Below are positions 50,901-63,080 of a stretch of DNA of 64,000 nucleotides, piece after piece. The notes beneath the pieces are model-generated. The model did no database searches, was not told where the DNA came from, and saw only the letters and a program-made list of their open reading frames with translations. Where the stretch lies: contig CM032813.1 in assembly GCA_019155185.1 (NCBI GenBank), forward strand, positions 4,016,001 to 4,080,000, read 5' to 3'. Source of the DNA: Beaufortia kweichowensis. Lineage: Eukaryota; Chordata; Actinopteri; Cypriniformes; Gastromyzontidae. A program made the translations under genes and the position numbers. Every line of letters begins with the position of its first letter. Position 1 is the first letter of the stretch.

Positions 50901-53900
50901 TGTCTAGAGACGAGAGATGGCCCTTTCCATTGGGGATCTGGACAGGGGTCTGCTGAGGAGCCTTTGGTACGGGGGAGAAGTTAAGGCCTGACTTCAGGGG
51001 AGAGGTGCTCACAGTATTGGAGGAAGAAGAGGAGGAGGAAGAAGAGGCGGGCACGTGGGTGAGTTTGGCTGAAGAGTCCACCTTCGGATGAACCTTCTCT
51101 GGTTTGACTGCAGTGATCAGACTGCGAGGCAGAGAAATAAAGACAGTCATTCATTGTACACCTATGTGGGTGTGTTTTAGATTGCATTGTTACATAAGTT
51201 TGTTCTTAAATAGGCTGCTTATCATAGTAGACAAAATGTAAGAAATATTTGATTAAAGCTCAAAATATGCCAGACATGGGGTGCAAAATAATTTTTTCCA
51301 ATATGAAATAAATTGAAAAAAAAAACAAATATTAAATCAAACCATATTAATCATTTATCAACAATTGTTATTAATAATGGATATAAAATACAGCTGACAA
51401 AATGATATTAGTATATTAGTATATGAAGATTAGTATTAATCTTTTATTCAATGACACACCTGTCTTCTTGCAGCACCCTATAGGGGAAGTGAGGCTTCCG
51501 GTGAAGCAGCTTCTCTTTGGCTGGTTTGAAGATTTTAGGAGAGATGATGCTGTTTACACTAGAGGGGCGTGACGGTGCGCCTCCGGTGATCGCTCCGCCC
51601 CCAACGCTGCCCTTGTTTCGAGGGAATGCAAATGTAGAGGCATAGCTGGATGGGGGCTTGCTGCTGGAGCTGTGTCTTCTCTCTGAGGGAAAGAAAATAT
51701 AAAAGATTTTACTCTTTGGTTGTAAAATTAAAATGTGAAAAACAAATAAACAGCTCATGGACACCATATTTGTGATTTAGCTCAACAAAAAAAAAGAAAG
51801 ATAAAAATAAAAAATAAGGAAGGAAATATATAGCAATATATTGTCAATTATACAACTCCATATTAACGTATTACAGAGCCTGACAAAGAGCTTTCATGAG
51901 CATGATAAAACATTTTTGGCTGGCTTTGAACTTTGGCCAAGACAACCACTGAGACATTTTAATAGCGAGCTGACGTGACCTGCAGTTAATCTAAAGTCGA
52001 TCAAGTCTCCGGCAGACACACACACAGTCTTGTTAATACATACCTCTGCTTCCTCTCACTCCGAATCACAAATAAACAAATAAACAAGAGAGCGGCCAGT
52101 GACATAAAAAAACGATGATCAATACTTGGGTCAACACATGCAAGGTCATCTTTTAAAGTTAAAGACAGACTTTGCGGTGTGCGTGGTTGAAAACTAGGGC
52201 TGCATAATATTGAGATAACTTGCTAAATAAGGAAATATATTGTATACAATACGATAATGTCTAAAGGTTGTAGTCAATTTCAAATATACTAAAATCTACT
52301 TAAAACCTCAAAAATATATAATCAACATACTGTTCATGTTTCACATGAAAACAAAAGCATCAGAGTCTTGCCAGTCTCTCTGCTATCTGCATACATAACT
52401 TTTTAACCATTTAAATCATGTTTGATTTCATTGCTCATTAGTAAAAAACACTGAATGTGATCTCAACACTATTAGTTTTCATAATATTATAAAAACTATC
52501 AAGGGTTTCATACTGAGATACTAACAAACAAACAAACAGAACAGGTTGCAGACGCAGCAGTGGTCAAGTACAGGCAATAATACAGCACTCCAGTATTGTT
52601 TTATAAAATCAGGTCTGGTCTGGGAAATCTGCCAGGTCTTCTGAATAAAGGAGTGAACCGCTGTGCTGTACTAACACAAGCTCTGGCCTCTATGTACGTG
52701 CCTGTCAACAACACATACATGCTGCTCCCACCCAGCATTTGTCACTAAACCCTCCAGCAAACCAGTTGCAAACACACAGACTGATGTCTAGCCTATGCTT
52801 GTTTATCTATGCTGATAAACCCAGTCACAGAGAAAAAGAAAAAACAAGGAAAGAAATCCCTGACTTATTTATTTTCAGGGGCGTTCGGGGCTTCTAGCCG
52901 TGTTGTTGGAGGTGCTCTGGGAAAGTCAGACCAAAACTATTTGTTTAACCAAAGATCCAATTAGACCACAACAATCCGGAGTATTATTCCACCCAATGTT
53001 GAAAAGCAATCTGGGACTGTTGATGGGGAACTATACACCGAATACTGTAGCAGCTACCTGACAAATGACCACAGGGAACTCCCAACATAACATCAACAGC
53101 CTCCAGCTAAAGATAGAAAAAAAACCAGAATGGTGAATAGAAAAAAGCCTACAGTCCTCTAAAGCATCTGGCCATGTAACTCCAACAGCGAACAAGTTTA
53201 TCTGTGCGTGTTGGTCCATGCGACAATCTGCTACCAAAGACCTACAACAGAGTATGTCAGATCTCTGCATGTCATAGAGATCTGATGCCTGCTATAACTG
53301 CAGATTGAGTTTACAGACCAATACACCAGTCAAGAAAAGACATCAAAGCACAGTGTTGCTTATGGACCTGTCAATATTCAGAAACATTTGAGCAATGAAT
53401 GCAATGCACTGTTTGACTGGTTTACATGGTATTGCATTATTTTGCATAATAGTTAGCATTATAGTTATCAGAATGAAGCGTTCCAGTGTGTGACGTAAAA
53501 ACCTCATAACCAAATAAAGCCTTTAAATCACAGTTAATGAATGGCGGAAAAATATTTATGAAAGTAAATTAGGTTACTTTTAAAATTGATGTGGATAAGA
53601 AAATAAATTTGTTTGTTATTCCAGCAGGAAATAACACGGTTATAATTATTCAGAGCAAACATCTCCAAAGGGGTTGTTCAACAAACAGATCTTTACCTCC
53701 CAGTTATAGCAATACAAAATTGTATCAAACTCTGGCTTTAAAATACTGCCATGACCAATGCAACTATTCAAATTCCTCACAGATTAAATGATGTTCATAG
53801 TACATATTCCTTAAAACCACAGATTCCTTTAGCTCATTATTATTCATTAATCCTTGTCTTGGAGAAGCACTTGCCAGAACTAGGATTCATCCTCACACTA

Positions 53901-54423
53901 TTAGTCAAGCACTTGCACATTTAAAAGTTTCATGGTCTGTGTAGTTAATCTGCTCATTAATCTTTCAGTCTCTAGAATAAAAGAGTCCCAGTCTTCATAA
54001 AATACTCTCTCTGCAAGAGTGAGCGATTGTGTAATGATTTCTGGAAAAGCTGCAGGGGAACTGGCTCAGTCTGTGAACAATAAACAGATCGTACACTGGA
54101 ATATTTGAACATCAATGAAAGACTAAAAAACTTCTGGAAGCTGAAGAGAGTGCATGTATTGATGTGGACGTGTTTTGGCAATCCCAGGAGAGGTTGCATC
54201 TTTCAGAATCTGCAGAAATACTCAGTCCTGTGACATAGTTTCAGATGCACATGTGGCCATGGGAAATCTTTCAATCAGATAATAGATTAATTTTGAGTTT
54301 GATTGTGATTAATGGTTTATTAATGTAGGCAATTTTACAACACTTTTTGTCAATTTAAGTGTTTATATCTGAAACACAATATAATATAATATAATATAGT
54401 ATAATATAATATAATATAATATA

Positions 54424-54516
<93 letters not shown>

Positions 54517-57500
54517 TGAAGTAAAATGTAACTATAAACGTTTATAATATTGTGGTTATTATGACTTGGATTTTAAACTGTCATAAGGATTCAACATCGT
54601 ATATTGGAGTTCCTTCAATATCAGGGACAAAAATGGTGTTCATGTAGCTCACGTCAGCAACACAAAGGTGGTGGGTTTGAATCCCAGGAACACAAATATT
54701 AATAAAAATGTTTACCTTAAACACACTACAGGCGGCTTTGGATAAAGCATCCAAAAAATGCATAAAATTACACAATCACAAGGAAACAGCAGCTATTAAA
54801 TGACAAACTTGAAAATATGCCCTTCGTCTCTAACTTAATATGTCTTGCTCAAGCTGTTACCTGTAGACAAAGCACTATTTAAAGGTGTTCACACTTGTTT
54901 CCAAACATAAACAACTTCAGAGATTCAGAGTGAACTCGGTCTTTTTGTAACTTCACTTGTGGTACTCTAAATCCAGCAATGGGAAAATAAATTGAAGCAG
55001 GAGCTCTTTGCGTACTCAATGAATGTTATAAGCAAACCACCCCAAAGGTTACACAGCACATAAAACACAGGATACATGCACTATAAACATGTGCAGGGCA
55101 TAACAGAACACATAACCGTTCCACCCACCCAGGCAGCACTATGTATGTAATTAAACACAGTCTATTGCGGTTTAATAATCCCCATATCAGGTTTTCTATA
55201 ATTGTGCAGCCACTCTTTACAGCGTGATAAAAAGCACCACAGCATTTTGCCACAGGGCTTCAATTACTTTTTGGCTCCCTCTAGTGGTTAATGCTGATAT
55301 AATGAGTCCCAACATGCCAGCTATCAAAACAAAAATAAACATAAAAAAATTGACTTGGCAACAGGTAATAAGATCTTTTACTTAATGAATTACTAGAGAT
55401 CCTGAAAACAGAGCCTTGTCCTAAAATAACCATCCACTAAAAAAAATTATATTTTGTGTAATATAATATATAATATTTTTATACACTTTTTGACTTCAGA
55501 AAAATGATTAAAACTAAATCGATTGCGAGTGATTTCCAGGATGCATTTGTAACATTGAGATGATAAAATATTGACTATTGTTGGTTATTGACAAAGTAAA
55601 TAAAATCCCCAAGTTAGCAATATACCTCAGAATACAGTTCAGAGATGTGTTCAAATCTGAGTGGCTTTTATTCCTAGAAATCATGGGAGTCTTTTGGGAG
55701 GTTTTACATGTGAAAGATTGGATAAAACAGCGCATACGTGCCAACTAAAAAGAGCACATCAAATATTAACTTGAGGATAGTAAACAGAAGTCTGGCGGTG
55801 GATATCAAAGCTTCGTGTTCTTCCCCCTTCATGTTATGATAGTTGAGACAGAGCAGAGGTGGAGGAGGAGGGATTTTTGACTTAAATCCCTTGAGTGAGA
55901 TAAGACTTCTAAAACACCTTCATCGAAAGACAGTGAGGAAAAAATAGAAAGAGGGAGAAAGTCAGCTAAAGAAGGTGGTCTTACCATAGTGTGCTTGGAA
56001 GGCCTGGGGTTTAACTACCTGACCGCAGTGGCTGCACATGACCAGGTAGAAGTCATCCTGTGCGGGACACTGGCCAAATATGGGCATGTCTGTAAAAAAC
56101 ACAAAAACGTTTAAAAATATCATGCTTTCAAAAATGGATCAAAAATATCAGCACTGTATGCTTTACATGCACATCAAAAACGGTTTAGATTTTGAATTAT
56201 TACCAGTTTAAGATAACACAACACAAACTTGCACATGAAATGAGAGGACAAAATCAGTGTCAAACAGGCATGTCAATGAGGTTTTGCACAATCCGTTTAC
56301 TTCCTTTCTCAGATAAAAGAACTACGTTTAATGCTCAGTAAGCATAACACAATGTCCTAACCAGAAACAACATGATACAGTGACCAGTCCTTTATATATT
56401 TGATAGGTTTTCGTTTTAAGCGGCCAGGCCAACATAGTGCTGCAGTGATGATGTAATTTCATAAGCCAACTCGGGAGAGAGCATCACAATGGTTTCCTCG
56501 ACAAACAGACAATAAGATTTTTCATATAGGCTTTGTGATTATTGCAAAAATGTAAGCTCTGTAATCAACAAAAGGTGAAAAGATGATAAGTTAATGATTT
56601 TCACAAATCATTCTTAGTCTTAGCTATTTGGCGAGAAATAACCGTTTATACCCGTTTTGTGCACTTTAGTAATATCTATTAACATTTAACAATGTTATTA
56701 ACTATCAACAAATGATCTATGTTAACAAATTAACATATATATATATATAGATGTTTAATGTCCCCCATATATATACTATACATCAAATATGCAATTTACA
56801 ATAGCAAATATGATGATGTATACTATACAATTTACAATATGCTGATTTTGCAACATCAGGTGGCATTTCTCGTTTCAATATGGGCACAGATATTATTTTA
56901 TATCTGTCTGGATCCAAAATCTGACATCATCTACTCAGTCTAAATTTGTGCACTTAAACAACATCCATTAGCAGGAAGCAAAACTATAATCTTAACCTTT
57001 CAAAAAATTATACATTTTAACACAAATTGTCATCAGATTACATACCAACAAAAGTCCAAAAATTATATAAATTACTCCCAGAGCTCCAAGTAAACATGTT
57101 TCCACAGTGCACTCCCTTAATAAATAGTATCTCTCCCACTACACTGTCTCTTTAGTCTGGTCAGTTCAGGTGAGGGCACCCAGGCCATTCCACTGACGTT
57201 CCAGGAAAAGTATCTGGGCGAGTTCACACGGTGCCCCGGGTCACTCACAGCAGAACTACCCTGTTTTCACAAGAAAGGAAACAAACAGACGGTAAGTCAT
57301 AGCGAGCTACTGAGCCAGCCGTTTCAAAGGTTGCCTGGGGAAGGGGGTCCTTACTGAGAGAAGCGAGCGGGTGAGAGGGTAATTGAGTGGGTGAACGAGG
57401 AAAAGAAATAGAGTGAGATTGCATATTAAGAGTGGCAGTTGTAAAGCTGTAAAATATCTGCCAGGCCGAAAGATTATAAACAAGCTAGCAGAGGCAAGCA

Positions 57501-60199
57501 GGTGGGTGGCATTTAGCTTTGAAGAATCAAATGTTCAAAAGATTCAAAAATACCTGCATATTTAAAAAAAAAGGAATTGTTGTTAGTCTGAGCTATTTGG
57601 CGAGAAATAACGTGAACCTCGTTCAAAATGAAAACTACCTGTTTTGTGTACTTCAGTAATATCTAAAATGCTCTACCTGACTCAAATCTCAGCAACATGC
57701 AAGTGATGGTTTACTAAAAAAAAACAGATTACATGCTGAACATGAAAAGAATGGTATTTGTTTAAAGGCAAAACATTCAAATCACCTGCAAAAGCTACAA
57801 GGGAATCACTGCATTTCAGAACAACACACTTCTGGACATTTCAACACGCAATGCCTTTTAAGCACAAAATATCACTGTGTTTAGTTAAAAATGTTGCTAT
57901 ACAGTACATGCACAAACTTCTGGTAAATCGAATGTAAAAGAAAAAGTTTTGATTTAACTGATTTCATTTTCTGCAAAACCTGCTTTCAAGGAATAGTTCA
58001 AGGAATAATTTACTCACCCTCATGCCACCCAGAAGTATATGACTTGCTTTCTTTATTTATACAAAAAATTAATCATTTTTTTCTTAAAATGTGGTAATTA
58101 ATTGAGAGTAAACAATTATTATTTTGAGCTTACTTAGCAATACTGAAACAAAAACAAACAGATACAAGCGTTAAATTAAAAGAAAACAACACGTCAATAA
58201 TTTCAAATCTCAGTGGTTCTTGTTTGTCTCGTGACATGCTCTCATATGACATTAATTGGGATGGCATGAGGGTGAGTAAATTATTAGAGAATAACCCATT
58301 TTGGGGTGAACTGTTCCTTTGAGTAGGCATTAAAATAAAATAAAATTAAGAAAATAGACTTCTCAGGGAGTTTAAATCGGGCCCTAATTAGACCTATATC
58401 TTATGAGGCAAATACTTGCATTTAAAAAAAGGCTGAACAAAGAGGTCTTGAGGCATGTTTACAACTATTTTTACAGTGCACAGTGGTTAAAAACTAGCAG
58501 CTGATTACCTAAACTACCTAAACTAGTTTGTTATACTAGCCCACCATTGTGACCAACCACTAGTTGAAATCACAGTATAAACCAAAGCTGAAAAAGCAGC
58601 AAGCGCTGGAAAGTGTGTTGGTGTGCTGAAGATATGGAGTTCAGAGAAGCACTAACTGTCCATTAGAGAGAGAGCCAGGAGGTTAATTACTGAGTGAGTG
58701 ATTAGGTGAGGACAGAGGAATAGCGGTGTGACAGCCACTCGACTCCAGATCCTTCATGCCGAGACACAAGGACACTCCAAAAAACATCCCTGTTATCATC
58801 TCTTCAGCTTCATCTGTTGGTACCTGCACCCACCTCCCAGTAATCCCCACCAGCCTGGAAATCAGGGCAGTCATCTCTTTACAAATTTGGTAAAGATGGA
58901 AACAGTCAGGAAGTAGTAAACAAGACTGTTGTTAAAAGGATTTGATGCACGGCTGTCCTGGCTTGAGATGAGCCAGTTTGAAATCATGACATATGCCTGC
59001 ATTTATACAATTAATTCACTTTATCAAGCAGTCAAGATGTCTTATTATGGGGTGGAGTACAGGTGTAATATCACATGGTGATCAGGTGGTGATCAGTGGC
59101 CTACTTCTGGTGAGTGATACGAAAAAGAATGCGAGATAGGACAGTATTTGTTCAATTAAAACAAATCACCCTCATAAGTCATAGGGAAATGCCTTAAGAT
59201 CAGCAAGCCAGAAAATTTCAATATATAATTTTTTTTTATTATACAACTACATTGATCAGACTTATTAAAAGAAAAAAGAAAACACACCAATGTGCATGAT
59301 CAACAATGTTGAAGGGTCAGAAGAAGTGCTATCTGCTATCAGTTTAACAACTGCTTCGAGATACTCATGAAGAAAATAACAACCATTACAGACGGAACAT
59401 CAAGAGTTCTGTGTCAGCTTTACAAAGACGTTAGCACTCCTCTGGATATCAATCTGAATATCAGAGAACAACATGCTTGTGACAGCACAGCGGTGATCCA
59501 GGCGGGATATGCTCTCTTCAGAGCTGGGTTGACTTGACATGAAAACCAAAGATATTCGAATGGCTTCTAATCATGTGTCTTGAGGTCTGACATGAAGCGA
59601 AGAGAACGACAAACAGGATGAGCTGAAAGAAAGACAAAGAGAAAATAGTGTGGGATGAGACAGACACGAAAATGAAGGAAAAGAGAATGTGACAAAGCAA
59701 GAGAGACACACAGGCAGCGATTAGGTGAGAGAACGAGAGAGACAGGAGAAGAGAGAGACTGTGAGTGGATAATTTGACCATCCCCTTCATTGTCATTGAT
59801 AAACGATGTAGGTAAAGAAGCTCCTAAAAGCTCGATGCACGAAGCGTGGTAGCACACGCTCGCAGTTTTAACTCCATGCCTCACGCGTCTGGGTCTTTCT
59901 TTGTCTCATCTGATGAAGAGCAACAACATCCTTACAGGCCTCAGATCCTGGAGGAGAAGTATTCTTGTATGTTTGTGTCAGTGGGAAAAATGGCTTGTCG
60001 GGGTTGGTTTAGTGCCTCATCAGAACAGAAAGTTCTAGTGAAAATCACTGATGAAATGAGGACTGCAAACGCTAACCTGTTACTGTTACATACACACCTA
60101 CAGGGTACAAGGTCCTTCTGTACCTTTCTACTGCAGAAAAGGCTTCGTAATTCTTAATACAGCTCTTTTATTTATAAAAAACGTATATATACTGATATA

Positions 60200-60286
<87 letters not shown>

Positions 60287-63015
60287 TCAGACCGGCAAAC
60301 AACAGAACAGAACTGCAACAACAACTAGCAACTCAATTATCGACCCTGTTTGTCTGAAATTAAATGGCTTAATTTATGAATACCACATGTGAATCAATTG
60401 CTGTAATTTTTTATGTTTAAAACAAAACTTATCAAAGCAGGTCTCAAGTTTGTTTTGGACAGGATACATAGAAACATGTCAGCTACATCAATGGAATTGT
60501 CATACCGTTCTGAAAGAGGTTTGAAGATCACCCGGCCGGGCACTGACTCCAGCAACATTTTGATAGAAAAGCTGTAATAAATAGCTCAAAACAGCCTCTG
60601 GGCTGGAAATGAGAATGACCTTCATTCCCTCATCAGACCAACTCAAAAACTTTCCAGATAGGAAGTTGGCTTTTTACAGTAATCTGAGAGTAGATTTGCC
60701 GTTTGTGACAAGCTGTCAAGATTTGAGCACACATGGCGAGGATAGGCAAATACATCTATACGTCACACATTCACAGAACATTTGTCTTTGAAGAATGTAA
60801 GAATCCCCTTAAAACCATGTTGTAGAACCAGGGGTGTGAAACTTATTTTAGGTCAAGGGGAACCAATGCAGGATTAGCAACCACTCTTATTAGGCTTTTA
60901 AATTTCAGATTTTTCAGCATCATGTTTAATAAGAGATATTGGGCTAAAACAAAAGAAAGCGCATGAAATTTCATTCACTAGAACTACTACACATACAAAA
61001 CTGCAAATTATGGAGTCAAACAAATCTAATAAGTGATTGCTTAAAGCAGTATTAACAAGGACTTCATTGCGTTTAGAGACTCAAACAATCATTGCTCTTG
61101 GCTGGGTAACTTTACTAGCTCCAGTAAGCCAAATATAAACCCAAAGTTAGTTCTAATAAAGGAAGATGTACAGTTATATTTAATCACAGTCCTGGCTTTA
61201 CTCCTTTATAAAAATCTGTGAGTTTCTATTGCTGTGTGTAATTTAAAAATCAGGATGTTATGAAAATATCATACAGCCCTAAACTGGTCAAATGATGCAT
61301 TTAGCTTTCCTTTTTCCTTGAATCATCTGGTCAGACTGTACTTCCTTAAAGGCCGTATATTCACACCCCTGGTAGACTGTACTCTTAAGTTAAAGCATTA
61401 AGACAATAATGTCTAGCACCACTTATGCTGCTTTGAATACATTCTTACACATAAGTATTTTAGATGTAGACAAAGCATAAAGTGAAACTAAAACCTAAAT
61501 GAAAATGCACAACAAAATGTGTTTATACGGTCTTGGTCCTTCCCTGACCTGAGAAAAGTTTTGCATGTTCATTCACTCCTTGCAGGCAAAAACGCATTTT
61601 GCTCTTATTTAACCTAAAGGAACACATGTCTGTCAGATTCCTGTATGACGACTTTAGGTCTTTTTAGGAGTCAACCAATTTACACTGGAGTAGCGGTGCA
61701 CGCGGCAACTCCACTGCTTGTCAATGCAAAGGCGGATTTAGATAACTGCCCTGACAAGAACAGCATACCACACCTTGTCACCTTCCTATGCTGACAGAAA
61801 GTGAGCAAGCGAGAGAGGCCTGGTGATGACATTTTTAACAACTTTGTAACAACTTGAGGTAAAACTATAAGCTATTAGAATGGCTTAGATTGCCACTCCC
61901 TGTCTCTGAAAACAAGCATCAAAATAGCAAGTGCTAGCTGTCATTTCCTTGGCTGGGATAAATATATTATATACATATGCACACGTTAATTTGTTTTAAA
62001 AAATTGCTTAAAAACTGACCACAGACCAAAGCAATTATACCAAAGCAATTATATATAATGTAGTTATTTCTGACTTTTTTACCGACACTCACATTTCAAC
62101 AATTATATAATACTGTATGATGTAATACAAAATCTGTGACTATAGTAAACTTTGATGTACACATGAAGAGAAAAGGCCTGCAGGTTTCTGCATGTATTTA
62201 GAAGTAAAAAGAGTTACAGTTGCATGACGTTTCAAACATGAAAAATCTAAAAGTCTTCCTGTATACCAAATGTGTTTATACTTTGAATAGCTACTACACG
62301 TTTTTCTTGTACACTACATGTATTCTTACTTTTAATTTCAACTCAAAGTTAAAAGCACAAGCATGCAAACCAGAACTGTGTAAGATTGTTGCTAAACAAC
62401 AGTATACTTCGCCACTGTCTGTACAAACACACATTTAACTGCTCAAATGTAACAATGAATGTAACAAGCTGACTGTCATAAGTCAGCTGCACTTGTTTCA
62501 TTCAGCCGGTGCGTGAAAAGTGTGCACACACCACCAAAACAAAAACACACACCTTTGACCAGAGAAAGCAATATTACTCACCGTCTCTGCAGAGTCTCAT
62601 GGCTTCGCGATTTTTCCCGCACTCTTTCAAACTTTCTTCCAAATCCCCACCTGAGGAAGCGATTCGGATAGAGTTACATAAATAGTTACACTCGTGCCGT
62701 ACCAGTCGTGTTTCTTAATATTTCAAAACTGCACGCAATCGGGCGAAAGCTCGCGATCTGACGCGGCTGCCCGTTTAAACGCAATGGCCGACGGCGGTCG
62801 ATCAACTCACCGTCGTTCCCGTAGAGTTTCACGGCGTCGACCCAGCTGCTCCAGGGCTGTCCCAGCATTATTTCAGGACTAGGCAGGGATCTGCGCTCCG
62901 CCACAGTCGCCATTGCTGTGGAGGCTTCACTCCGCTGCTGCTTGAGCTGCCTGGCCGCTCTGCGCTGCTGCTGCTGCTGCTCCCCCCTGACGTCATCTTC
63001 GGCCCTTTCCGACAT
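47918..63015 (-). CDS. atxn7: atxn7, ataxin-7, SAGA deubiquitinase-module subunit
   Basis: This 850-aa nuclear protein (orthologue of human ATXN7, yeast Sgf73) anchors the histone H2B deubiquitinase module to the SAGA coactivator. Exons in gene order: 63015-62811, 62650-62582, 56089-55985, 51682-51460, 51121-50847, 50765-50683, 50519-50263, 50182-49990, 49916-49795, 49709-48853, 48598-48453 and 47935-47918; total 2553 nt with matching phases. The start MSERAEDDVRGE matches human; an in-frame ATG eight codons upstream (63039) is a less likely start. QQQQQ (about 13-17) corresponds to the human polyglutamine tract. A conserved zinc finger follows (C110, C113, H125, H130, within FGQCPAQDDFYLVMCSHCG), then the SCA7 zinc-binding domain (about 293-345; C302, C313, C319, H322), the block YCTFGSRLFGRGCYAFDRRW (about 471-490) and a Ser-rich C-terminal half ending NNSLIHQPKARP. 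All key zinc residues are present. Introns 2 and 3 are 6.5 and 4.3 kb. It converges with psmd6, as in human. Confidence 0.96.
48853..49709 (-). CDS. atxn7: atxn7 large Ser-rich exon
   Basis: At 857 bp this is the largest atxn7 coding exon. It begins KIPLALENPSASSASH (completing WKKIPL from the previous exon) and contains long serine runs, a basic SGKKRKNSS nuclear-localisation-type motif, and RGPPSGSPAESIKRMS followed by VVMNSSDSTLSLGPFVHQSS. Both last blocks are conserved in human ATXN7. It is predicted to be disordered. Open frames on the + strand opposite it are shadows of the serine codons. Confidence 0.93.
50263..50765 (-). CDS. atxn7: atxn7 exons encoding the SCA7 domain
   Basis: Exon 50765-50683 encodes EREFNPDIHCGVMDLTARKP, then CTRSLTCK. 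Exon 50519-50263 continues THSISQRRAVLGRRQRFDTL and LAEHK before a proline-rich linker. The CysX10CysX5CysX2His pattern is the zinc-binding core of the SCA7 domain, which binds nucleosomes. The split of the zinc site across an intron places the last ligand (H322) in the second exon. Confidence 0.93.
52195..52300 (+). repeat. Possible end of a fish DNA transposon in atxn7 intron 3
   Basis: AGGGCTGCATAATATTGAGA resembles a GGGCTGCACGATAT-type terminus widespread in teleost genomes, as remembered. The other end was not found, and the boundary to the right is arbitrary. Confidence 0.35.
54379..54513 (+). repeat. Compound AT-rich microsatellite: (ATAAT)n then (AT)n
   Basis: About 50 bp of ATAAT units (with one TAGTA interruption) run directly into about 85 bp of pure AT. 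It lies in atxn7 intron 3, about 120 bp before a SINE. Confidence 0.95.
54636..54780 (+). mobile_element. tRNA-derived SINE (DANA/HE1-like), in atxn7 intron 3
   Basis: The order of parts is TGTAGCTCACGTCAGCAACA, a B-box-like GGTGGGTTTGAATCCC, GGAACACAAATATTAATAAA, and the tail GCGGCTTTGGATAAAGCATC followed by CAAAAAATGCATAAA. This matches the layout of cyprinid tRNA-derived SINEs. The A-box end is degenerate and probably 5'-truncated. It is inserted antisense to atxn7 transcription. Confidence 0.7.
57988..58322. mobile_element. Cyprinid terminal-inverted-repeat element (about 335 bp), atxn7 intron 2
   Basis: The left end contains AAGGAATAGTTCA and AATTTACTCACCCTCATGCC. The right end, read on the - strand, contains AAAGGAACAGTTCACCCCAA and AATTTACTCACCCTCATGCC. 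The perfectly repeated inner block AATTTACTCACCCTCATGCC marks a high-copy family in zebrafish and carps (remembered consensus AGGGATAGTTCACCCAAAAA). It contains no coding sequence. Confidence 0.75.
60202..60283 (+). repeat. AT microsatellite
   Basis: About 41 AT units in atxn7 intron 2, preceded by two ACTGATATA units. Confidence 0.95.
60830..61373. mobile_element. hAT-like element with CCAGGGGTGTGAA ends, atxn7 intron 2
   Basis: The left end reads CCAGGGGTGTGAAACTTATT. The right end on the - strand reads CCAGGGGTGTGAATATACGG; 13 terminal bases are identical. The end resembles the CAGGGGTGTCAAACTC terminus of a common fish hAT family. Flanks share GTAGA, an imperfect remnant of an 8-bp target duplication. 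It is about 544 bp with no transposase, so non-autonomous and fairly old. Confidence 0.6.
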
Positions 63016-63080
63016 TCTTTCCGCTACAATGTAAGACAACGGCAGTGAGCGCGAGCGCTTAAGGTGGCCGAATGAATTCC
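62685..63080 (-). promoter_or_regulatory. atxn7: CpG-rich promoter/first exon region of atxn7
   Basis: CG dinucleotides cluster across the first coding exon and the sequence just upstream (to about 63060), in contrast to the AT-rich surroundings. This is typical of a CpG-island promoter of a housekeeping chromatin gene. No TATA box is obvious and the transcription start is not visible. Confidence 0.6.
62966..62980 (-). repeat. atxn7: Five-unit CAG tract encoding QQQQQ in atxn7
   Basis: Five uninterrupted CAG codons follow GGEG-type N-terminal codons (VRGEQQQQQRRAAR). This is the counterpart of the human polyglutamine tract that expands in spinocerebellar ataxia 7, but here it is short. Confidence 0.9.

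Larger units (their letters stand above)
51683..55984 (-). other. atxn7: atxn7 intron 3
   Basis: This 4.3 kb intron has no recognised exon. It holds a possible transposon end near 52195, the compound AT microsatellite (54379-54513) and a SINE (54636-54780). Confidence 0.75.
56090..62581 (-). other. atxn7: atxn7 intron 2
   Basis: This 6.5 kb intron has no recognised exon. It contains three repeat features listed separately (57988-58322, 60202-60283 and 60830-61373). The rest is AT-rich unique-looking DNA. Confidence 0.75.
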
